NCBI GenBank assembly: GCA_019424645.1
Contig: JAHYZB010000096.1
Location: 1-9,191, forward strand
DNA: 9,191 bases
Source of the DNA: Oxalobacter formigenes
Lineage (GTDB): Bacteria; Pseudomonadota; Gammaproteobacteria; Burkholderiales; Burkholderiaceae_D
Direction: 5' to 3'
The position numbers and the translations under genes were made by a program. This document shows, piece by piece, positions 1-5,099 of the stretch; within the stretch, counting starts at the first letter, position 1, and each line of letters opens with the position of its first letter. The notes below the pieces were generated by a model that ran no database searches, was not told the DNA's origin, and worked only from the letters and a program-made list of their open reading frames with translations.

Positions 1-1151
1 TCGCGAAATTCAGAAGTAATGAAATGATGCTGGTCACGGTATTGGGACTATGCTTTGGATTCTGCCTTCTGGTTGTCAAACTCGAATACAGTATGGTTCT
101 GGGCGCATTCATTATCGGTGCGATCATAGCCGAGGCCAAGGAACTTCACTGGATCGAGAAATCGATCGAGCCTATCCGCGACATGTTTTCGGCCATCTTT
201 TTCGTTGCCGTCGGATTGCTTTTAGACCCCAAAATCATGATTGAATACGCCGTTCCGATCCTGATCATCGCCGGCGCCGTCATTCTCGGAAAAGTCGCAA
301 GCTGTACCATTGGTGCCCTGATAGCCGGAAACGACGGTCGCACATCGCTTAAAGTCGGCATGGGACTTTCCCAGATCGGTGAATTCTCATTCATCATCGC
401 TGCACTGGGCATGTCCTATAAAGTGACGAGCGATTTTTTGTACCCTATCGCTGTAGCCGTTTCTGCCATTACCACACTGACCACACCTTACCTGATCAGG
501 GCTGCAGACCCGGTTGCGCGACAGGTAGGCAAAATGATTCCACAACCGCTTGCCCGTATCGCCAGTTTATATGGTGAATGGCTCAACCATCTGCATCCCC
601 AGGGGACCAATGCCGTCATCTGGAACATGATCAAGCGCATTCTGATCCAGATCGGAATCAATATGGCTATTGTCATTGCCATATTTTTGTGCAGCACGTA
701 TCTGGCCGTCAATCTTCAAAGCAATTTCCTTTCTCACTGGATCGGCGATATTGACTGGCGCAAATCACTTATCTGGGGAACGACGCTAGTCATTTCCCTT
801 CCGTTTTTGATTGCCGCTTTCAGGAAATTCAAGGCGCTATCCATGATGCTGGCTGAAATGAGCGTCCGCGAAAGCATCACCGGACGACATACCCAGCAGG
901 TTCGTCGCATCATCAGTGAAACTCTCCCACTACTTTTTCTGACAGTCACCATGCTGCTCTTATCCGCACTCTCTGCGGGTATCCTGCCAAAACGGGAAGC
1001 ATTGATACTGGTTATCATATCCATCTTTGCCATCGTTTTTCTACTCAGAAGCTGGTTCGTTCGTATTCATTCACGCCTGCAAATCGCACTTTTCGAAACG
1101 CTCGATCATGAAGACCGCGACCAGCATGAAACGGATGAAACACATGAATGA
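1..1151 (+). CDS. CPA2-family cation:proton antiporter, C-terminal part (5' end outside the window)
   Basis: This inner-membrane protein probably exchanges K+ or Na+ for H+. The frame is open to the left edge (first full codon at base 3) and no ribosome binding site precedes the Met codons at 24 and 27, so the true start lies upstream. About 382 residues are visible. The visible part opens with the end of a Na+/H+ exchanger domain: several hydrophobic helices, a GAFIIGAIIAEA helix, and the GLSQIGEFSF motif typical of the KefB/KefC/YbaL branch. It continues into further membrane helices joined by charged loops. It has no C-terminal RCK/TrkA-N nucleotide-binding domain, unlike KefB or KefC, so glutathione or NAD gating by that route is unlikely. 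The last 15 residues (DHEDRDQHETDETHE) are almost all acidic or His. The family call is firm; the transported ion is unknown. Confidence 0.88.
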   Translation, partial: AKFRSNEMMLVTVLGLCFGFCLLVVKLEYSMVLGAFIIGAIIAEAKELHWIEKSIEPIRDMFSAIFFVAVGLLLDPKIMIEYAVPILIIAGAVILGKVASCTIGALIAGNDGRTSLKVGMGLSQIGEFSFIIAALGMSYKVTSDFLYPIAVAVSAITTLTTPYLIRAADPVARQVGKMIPQPLARIASLYGEWLNHLHPQGTNAVIWNMIKRILIQIGINMAIVIAIFLCSTYLAVNLQSNFLSHWIGDIDWRKSLIWGTTLVISLPFLIAAFRKFKALSMMLAEMSVRESITGRHTQQVRRIISETLPLLFLTVTMLLLSALSAGILPKREALILVIISIFAIVFLLRSWFVRIHSRLQIALFETLDHEDRDQHETDETHE

Positions 1152-1169
1152 GCGGGATATCCGCTCTTT
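1150..1169 (+). terminator. Weak intrinsic terminator candidate at the antiporter stop codon
   Basis: A 6-bp perfect inverted repeat (GAGCGG at 1150-1155, CCGCTC at 1161-1166, loop GATAT) overlaps the antiporter stop codon and is followed by only three T. The short T run makes it a weak terminator at best. It may instead be a 3' mRNA stabilising hairpin. Confidence 0.3.
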
Positions 1170-1250
1170 GCCATACACTTTTTACACTATTTCGCAGCGA
1201 ATAGAACCTTGAGCAGCCGCAAGAACATGCTTCATTAGGGAAAAGAAAAA

Positions 1251-1280
1251 TTGACTCAACGGCCTCTTACGGGCTAAACT
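1251..1280 (+). promoter_or_regulatory. Candidate sigma-70 promoter for rpiA
   Basis: TTGACT at 1251-1256 matches the -35 box at five of six positions. After an 18-bp spacer, TAAACT at 1275-1280 matches the -10 box at four of six. Transcription would start near 1287, giving an rpiA leader of about 78 nt. The antiporter-rpiA gap is 213 bp, which supports separate transcription. No other convincing site was seen in the gap. Confidence 0.42.
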
Positions 1281-1364
1281 GACTCGATCTTTCGCTAAAA
1301 ACGGATAAAATGCTGTTTTTTGTTCTGGCACCCCCATTTTAAACAGTTCATTTACCGATAAATC

Positions 1365-2042
1365 ATGTCACAAGACGATCTGAAGCTTTCTGTCGCGCGC
1401 GCGGCCATACAATACGTTCCGGAAGGAAAGATTATCGGCGTTGGAACAGGTTCCACCGCCAATTTTTTTATCGACGAACTGGCCAGAATCAAAAATCGCA
1501 TTGTCGGTGCCGTTGCCTCATCCCAGGCAACGGCTGACCGCCTCGCCTCACACGGCATTAAAGTATTCGATTTGAACGACGTCACGCAAGCTCTCCCTGT
1601 TTATATCGATGGTGCAGATGAAATCACAGCCAGAGGTGCGATGATCAAAGGGGGTGGCGGCGCACTGACCCGTGAAAAAATCATTGCATCGGCATCCGAA
1701 AAGTTCATTTGTATTGCCGATGAATCCAAACTGGTCGATATGCTCGGCAAATTTCCCTTGCCAATCGAAGTCATCCCAATGGCATCCCGGCTGATCGCCA
1801 GAAAACTTGCCATGTTCGGTGGAAAGCCGGTATTACGTCTGAAAAATGGCCAGCCTTTTGTAACCGATAACGGAAATGTCATTCTGGACGTATCGGATCT
1901 CCAGATAAAAGACCCGGCAGATCTGGAAGAAAAAATCAACAATATTATCGGAGTCGTTACTGTTGGCCTTTTCGCCCGACAAGGCGCAGACCTGTGTCTG
2001 ATGGGATGTTCAGACGGAGTGAAAACACTCACATTTCAATAA
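1365..2042 (+). CDS. rpiA: Ribose-5-phosphate isomerase A
   Basis: This cytoplasmic enzyme interconverts ribose 5-phosphate and ribulose 5-phosphate in the non-oxidative pentose phosphate pathway and supplies ribose for nucleotides. At 225 residues it is the usual RpiA length. Visible signatures are the phosphate-binding loop GVGTGSTA (residues 25-32), YIDGADEI (80-87) and KGGGGALTREK (95-105). The family's catalytic residues Asp81, Asp84, Lys94 and Glu103 (E. coli numbering) appear as Asp82, Asp85, Lys95 and Glu104, so the enzyme should be active. The ATG at 1365 gives the normal RpiA N-terminus, but no Shine-Dalgarno sequence precedes it; the leader there is A/T-rich. The gene ends in two in-frame TAA codons. 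It probably has its own promoter, and its neighbours are functionally unrelated. The identification is secure. Confidence 0.97.
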   Translation: MSQDDLKLSVARAAIQYVPEGKIIGVGTGSTANFFIDELARIKNRIVGAVASSQATADRLASHGIKVFDLNDVTQALPVYIDGADEITARGAMIKGGGGALTREKIIASASEKFICIADESKLVDMLGKFPLPIEVIPMASRLIARKLAMFGGKPVLRLKNGQPFVTDNGNVILDVSDLQIKDPADLEEKINNIIGVVTVGLFARQGADLCLMGCSDGVKTLTFQ

Positions 2043-2048
2043 TAAAAA

Positions 2049-2069
2049 CAACTTGAATATCAACAAGTT
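2049..2069. other. Small A/T-rich inverted repeat after rpiA
   Basis: AACTTG (2050-2055) and CAAGTT (2064-2069) form a 6-bp inverted repeat with an 8-nt loop. A shorter hyphenated palindrome, TTGA-ATA-TCAA (2053-2063), lies inside it. No T run follows, so it is not a standard terminator. It could be a weak 3' hairpin of the rpiA mRNA or an operator for mltD. Confidence 0.22.
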
Positions 2070-2108
2070 AAAACGATAATTCAGGTAAAGGTTTTTTTGT
2101 AAATTTTC

Positions 2109-2137
2109 TTGACGGAAGCGGGCATCCTGCTTACACT
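2109..2137 (+). promoter_or_regulatory. Candidate sigma-70 promoter for mltD
   Basis: TTGACG at 2109-2114 (five of six) and TACACT at 2132-2137 (four of six) are separated by an optimal 17 bp. Transcription would start near 2144, about 30 nt before the mltD start codon. It is one of the two best-formed promoters in the window. Confidence 0.6.
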
Positions 2138-2173
2138 GCCGATGCCGTTTTTGACACTAACTGACTGAAAAAT

Positions 2174-3835
2174 ATGACGCCTAAAAAACGACTTAAATTT
2201 CTGGTACTGGCTCTGGCCGGATGTTTTACTGTTGCCGCCCCTGCGCTTCTTGAAGCTCGCGACATCAGTCTGCCGAAATACAGTAAAGATGCCCAGCTTG
2301 CGGCATTCCAGACCGCTGCAGAAATCGATCCTTTAAGTCAGTTCAATGACGACGATCCTCTTACTGAAATCCTGTCGATCAACGAAGTCGATGTATGGGG
2401 ACGTATCCGTCACGGCTTTGCCATTCCTGATCTCTCCAATCCGCTGGTTCAGAATCATGAAAACTATTATCTGAAAAAACCGGAATATTTTGCGAGAACG
2501 ACAAAACGGGGTTCCAAATACCTTTTCCACATCGTCCAGGAACTGGAAAAACGTGGCATGCCAACTGAACTGGCTCTGTTGCCATTCATTGAATCTGCCT
2601 ACAATCCGCATGCCCGTTCCATTGCCAAGGCAGAAGGTCTCTGGCAATTCATTCCGAGCACGGGCCGTCATTACGATCTGGCACAAAATGCATTCCGTGA
2701 CGAAAGACGTGACATCCTTCAGTCCACCGACGCCGCACTGACTTATCTTCAGAGACTGTACACCATGTTCGGTGACTGGCAACTGGCACTTGCCTCATAC
2801 AACTGGGGAGAAGGTTCTGTCATGCGCGCCGTCAAAAAGGCTGAAAAGGCAGGCAAGCCGATCACCTTCAACAGTATTTCGGCCTACATGCCGGCGGAAA
2901 CACGCAACTACGTTCCCAAACTGCAGGCTGTCAAAAATATCATCGCACACGCTGACCAGTATGGCGTCAAGCTTCCGGCTGTCGAAAATCAGCCTTATTT
3001 CGTCACCATCGGCAAAACCCGCGACATCGATGTAAAGGTTGCAGCCAAACTGGCTGAAATGACCCTGGACGATTTCAGGGCATTGAATCCGCAGTTCGGT
3101 CCCTACGTCATCGCCGGCGGTAATGAAGTCAAGATTCTTCTGCCAAAAGAAAATGCGGAAAGATTCCGTAAGAATCTGGAAAAATGGCCGCACCCCCTGT
3201 CTTCCTGGACGGCGTATCAGGTTACCGGCTCACGTGAAAAAGTGGAAGACATCGCAGCCAGATTCAATACATCCCCCGATGTTATCCGGCACGCAAACAA
3301 TATTCCGGCACGCACCAACCTGAAATTCGGGTCCGCCATTCTGGTTCCGAAAACAACTGGATTCGATCAGGATATCGCCCCGGAACTGGTCAATAGTGCC
3401 CGTATCGCCTGGGAGCAGGACGCTCCTGCGACACGACTGGTTAGCGTTCCAGTCCGAAAGAAAGCTGACGTCGCTTCCATCGCCAAACGCTATCGCGTCA
3501 GTGTCGCCCAGCTGAAATCCTGGAATTCCATTAAAGGCGACAGCATTCCCAAGGGAACCATTTTGAAAGTCCACGTTCCCAACCGTGCCTCCTCGGGCAA
3601 AGCCGTCAGGGCAGGAACAGTCAGTGCTGTTCGTGGCTCTTCGCGAGTTTCCCGTGTCAAAGTCGTCATGGACAAACAGGAAAGAACTTCTTCCAAAAAA
3701 GGACTGGTCAAATCAAGGAATGCCCGCAGTGCCAAATCGGCTACATCCCAAAAACAGGCCAAGCCGGTAAAAGCACAGGCGTCTGCGAAAAAAACAACAA
3801 CCAAAAAACGGTCTTCCTCCAAAAAGAAAACCTAA
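2174..3835 (+). CDS. mltD: Membrane-bound lytic murein transglycosylase D-like, SLT plus LysM domains
   Basis: It cleaves the MurNAc-GlcNAc bond of peptidoglycan, forming 1,6-anhydroMurNAc ends, in the periplasm. Residues 1-29 form a signal peptide: basic KKRLK, then a hydrophobic stretch. It contains a lipobox-like LAGC (14-17), so a lipoprotein anchor at Cys17 is possible; cleavage by signal peptidase I after LEA (27) is the alternative. The SLT domain spans about 110-260. The catalytic Glu140 sits in LLPFIESAYNP, followed by GLWQFIPSTGRHY (155-167) and a conserved ASYNWG (207-212). A LysM-like segment follows at about 275-324. Two LysM peptidoglycan-binding repeats lie at about 345-393 and 422-469. 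Residues 474-553 form a tail rich in Lys, Ser and Ala, absent from E. coli MltD (452 residues against 553 here). An in-frame TGA at 2162 fixes the ATG at 2174 as the first good start. It lacks a clear Shine-Dalgarno sequence. Confidence 0.92.
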   Translation: MTPKKRLKFLVLALAGCFTVAAPALLEARDISLPKYSKDAQLAAFQTAAEIDPLSQFNDDDPLTEILSINEVDVWGRIRHGFAIPDLSNPLVQNHENYYLKKPEYFARTTKRGSKYLFHIVQELEKRGMPTELALLPFIESAYNPHARSIAKAEGLWQFIPSTGRHYDLAQNAFRDERRDILQSTDAALTYLQRLYTMFGDWQLALASYNWGEGSVMRAVKKAEKAGKPITFNSISAYMPAETRNYVPKLQAVKNIIAHADQYGVKLPAVENQPYFVTIGKTRDIDVKVAAKLAEMTLDDFRALNPQFGPYVIAGGNEVKILLPKENAERFRKNLEKWPHPLSSWTAYQVTGSREKVEDIAARFNTSPDVIRHANNIPARTNLKFGSAILVPKTTGFDQDIAPELVNSARIAWEQDAPATRLVSVPVRKKADVASIAKRYRVSVAQLKSWNSIKGDSIPKGTILKVHVPNRASSGKAVRAGTVSAVRGSSRVSRVKVVMDKQERTSSKKGLVKSRNARSAKSATSQKQAKPVKAQASAKKTTTKKRSSSKKKT

Positions 3836-3880
3836 ACACCACATTTGGTCTTTGAAAACAAGCTGAATCGAATGGAAAAG

Positions 3881-3909
3881 TTGCCGCATTCTTTCTGACG
3901 AACTACAAT
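3881..3909 (+). promoter_or_regulatory. Candidate sigma-70 promoter for the fabI leader
   Basis: TTGCCG at 3881-3886 (four of six) and TACAAT at 3904-3909 (five of six) are spaced by exactly 17 bp. A start near 3916 would give fabI a leader of about 105 nt containing a short reading frame and a hairpin. The 173-bp mltD-fabI gap has no convincing forward terminator, so some read-through from mltD is also possible. Confidence 0.58.
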
Positions 3910-3929
3910 CTTGCCAGAAGAGAAGGACA

Positions 3930-3959
3930 ATGATGAATACGATTCGTCAATCCGTCTGA
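3930..3959 (+). CDS. Possible leader peptide of 8-9 codons upstream of fabI
   Basis: Adjacent ATG codons at 3930 and 3933 open a frame encoding MMNTIRQSV and ending at TGA 3957-3959. AAGGA (3923-3927) lies 5 nt before the second ATG, the best-placed Shine-Dalgarno sequence in this window. It lies inside the predicted fabI leader. It has no run of one amino acid, so classical attenuation is not suggested. It may be a translated regulatory upstream frame, the remnant of a lost gene start, or chance. No function is known to me. Confidence 0.3.
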   Translation: MMNTIRQSV

Positions 3960-3965
3960 TTTTTT

Positions 3966-3993
3966 AAATAAAAAAGCCGTAACACCTTACGGC
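3966..3993 (-). terminator. Intrinsic terminator facing the minus strand, upstream of fabI
   Basis: A perfect 7-bp stem (GCCGTAA 3976-3982, TTACGGC 3987-3993) with a 4-nt loop is flanked on its left by an A-rich run (3966-3975). Read on the minus strand this is a stem followed by TTTTTTATTT, a textbook intrinsic terminator. On the + strand it has no T run and is simply a hairpin in the fabI leader. No minus-strand gene lies to its right, so its target would be antisense RNA from the fabI region. Confidence 0.55.
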
Positions 3994-4010
3994 GAACACA
4001 ATATAGTTTT

Positions 4011-4014
4011 GGAG
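4011..4014 (+). promoter_or_regulatory. fabI ribosome binding site
   Basis: GGAG ends 6 nt before the ATG at 4021. This decides the start: an in-frame TTG at 4009 overlaps this GGAG and has no binding site of its own, and the family's usual N-terminus begins at 4021. Confidence 0.75.
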
Positions 4015-4020
4015 TCATGC

Positions 4021-4824
4021 ATGGCTTTTTTGCAAGGTAAAAAAATCCTTATCACCGGTCTGTTATCGAACCGTTCCATTGCACTGGGTATTGCCGAAGC
4101 GTGCAAACGCGAAGGAGCAGAGCTGGCCTTTACCTACGTCGGTGATCGTTTTAAAGACCGCATCACCTCGTTTGCAAAAGAGATGGGCAGTGAAATGATT
4201 TACGAATGCGATGTCGGCAGCGACGAGCAGATCGAATACGTTTTTGCTGAAATCGAAAAAGAATGGGGTCGTCTGGATGGATTGGTCCATTCCATCGGTT
4301 TCGCTCCCCGTGAAGCCATTGCAGGCGATTTTTTCGACGGTCTGTCCCGGGAAAATTTCAAAATCGCCCATGATATTTCCGCTTACAGCTATCCAGCCAT
4401 GGTCAAGGCTGCCCGCCATCTGATGGGACCGGGTTCTTCCGCTTTGGCACTGACCTATCTGGGTGCCAATCGTGCCATCCCTTATTACAACACCATGGGT
4501 TTGGCCAAGGCATCTCTGGAAGCCAGTGTCCGTTACATGTCCGAATCCCTGGGCAAACACGGCGTTCGCGTCAATGCCATATCAGCCGGCCCGGTCAAGA
4601 CCATTGCAGCCAGCGGTATCCGCGACTTCAATATCCTTTTGAATTTCGTCGCGCAAAACGCACCCCTGCGCCGTAATGTCACCATCGAGGAAATCGGCAA
4701 CGCAGCCGCCTTACTTCTATCCGATCTGGCTTCTGGTATCACAGGTGAAATCACCTATGTTGACGGTGGTTTCTCCCATGTCATGGGACTGAATACCGAC
4801 GGTGTAGTCGCCCAGAAAGAATAA
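4021..4824 (+). CDS. fabI: Enoyl-[acyl-carrier-protein] reductase (NADH)
   Basis: It catalyses the last step of each fatty-acid elongation cycle, NADH-dependent reduction of trans-2-enoyl-ACP, in the cytoplasm. The protein has 267 residues (E. coli FabI has 262) and is a divergent short-chain dehydrogenase. The N-terminal cofactor motif is GLLSNRSIALGIA (13-25). The catalytic Tyr146, Tyr156 and Lys163 fall at the same numbers as in E. coli. Gly93, Met159 and Phe203, positions where substitutions give triclosan resistance in E. coli, are all unchanged, so the enzyme should be of the drug-sensitive type. I start it at the ATG with GGAG 6 nt upstream, giving MAFLQGKKILITG, the standard FabI N-terminus. 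It probably has its own promoter and a structured leader. Identification is secure. Confidence 0.97.
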   Translation: MAFLQGKKILITGLLSNRSIALGIAEACKREGAELAFTYVGDRFKDRITSFAKEMGSEMIYECDVGSDEQIEYVFAEIEKEWGRLDGLVHSIGFAPREAIAGDFFDGLSRENFKIAHDISAYSYPAMVKAARHLMGPGSSALALTYLGANRAIPYYNTMGLAKASLEASVRYMSESLGKHGVRVNAISAGPVKTIAASGIRDFNILLNFVAQNAPLRRNVTIEEIGNAAALLLSDLASGITGEITYVDGGFSHVMGLNTDGVVAQKE

Positions 4825-4848
4825 ATCTGGTCTAATCCTGAAAATATA

Positions 4849-4857
4849 TGCTATAAT
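4849..4857 (+). promoter_or_regulatory. Extended -10 promoter for the rhlE leader
   Basis: TGCTATAAT is a perfect extended -10 element (TGn plus the TATAAT consensus). No good -35 box is found 16-18 bp upstream, which extended -10 promoters tolerate. A start near 4862-4864 falls at the foot of the hairpin at 4860-4894, giving rhlE a leader of about 230 nt. Confidence 0.52.
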
Positions 4858-4859
4858 AG

Positions 4860-4894
4860 CTGATTGCGCGAAAACAGATTTTCCGCGCAATCAG
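4860..4894. other. Near-perfect long hairpin between fabI and rhlE
   Basis: The left arm at 4860-4874 begins CTGATTGCGCG and the right arm at 4879-4894 ends CGCGCAATCAG. The outer 11 bp pair perfectly, then one extra C bulges at the right, then four A-T pairs close on a 4-nt loop (CAGA). There is no T run on either side in either direction, so it is not a standard intrinsic terminator. It lies directly after the extended -10 box, so it may be a 5'-terminal RNA stabiliser, an operator, or a 3' end structure for fabI. Confidence 0.6.
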
Positions 4895-4978
4895 ACGATG
4901 GCATTGCCAGCCTGTGCATGATACCAATTCATGCTTTTTAAAGCCCTTCCGCCTTACCGTGTTTCTTGACACATTTCT

Positions 4979-4998
4979 GGCGCAAAGCTTTTTGTGCC
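4979..4998 (+). other. Second hairpin in the rhlE leader
   Basis: GGCGCAAA (4979-4986) pairs with TTTGTGCC (4991-4998) across a 4-nt loop, with one G-U pair as RNA. No T run follows. The G-U pair suggests an RNA rather than a DNA-binding role, but a single 8-bp stem could be chance. Confidence 0.35.
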
Positions 4999-5071
4999 GA
5001 AATCTCTCCATTCAGTTATTTCGTAACCTGGTGCTAGGTACTGCCATTTTTATATTTTCCCACAAGGAAAA

Positions 5072-5099
5072 TCATTTTTTATTTGAGTAAAAAAAATGA
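5072..5099 (+). promoter_or_regulatory. A/U hairpin that can cover the rhlE start codon
   Basis: TCATTTTTT (5072-5080) is a perfect 9-bp complement of AAAAAATGA (5091-5099), which contains the rhlE ATG at 5096-5098. The 10-nt loop holds the weak Shine-Dalgarno-like TTTGAGT (5082-5088). Pairing would hide the start codon. The stem is nearly all A-U, so it should melt easily, and base composition alone could produce it. Confidence 0.4.

Noticed and set aside
1601..2032. 143-codon open frame antisense to rpiA
   Set aside because: It is contained in a certain gene, has no binding site, and is rich in Ser, Pro and Arg as expected for an antisense frame.
3836..3855. Small ACCA/TGGT hairpin as the mltD terminator
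   Set aside because: Four base pairs and no real T run are too weak to claim termination.
4002..4007. TATAGT as a -10 box right before fabI
   Set aside because: The start point would fall at about 4013-4014, inside the ribosome binding site, leaving no usable leader; its -35 match (GTAACA) lies within the hairpin.
4009..4020. TTG start four codons upstream for fabI
   Set aside because: It overlaps the GGAG that serves the ATG at 4021, and FabI proteins begin at that ATG.
4063..4560. 165-codon open frame antisense to fabI
   Set aside because: It lies wholly within fabI, has no recognisable family wording and has low-complexity composition typical of a reverse-frame shadow.
4898..4921. Seven-codon frame (MALPACA) in the rhlE leader
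   Set aside because: There is no Shine-Dalgarno sequence and the length is easily met by chance.
4966..4971. Perfect TTGACA as a promoter inside the rhlE leader
   Set aside because: No acceptable -10 box lies 16-18 bp downstream (TTTTT-type sequence there), and the region folds as a hairpin.
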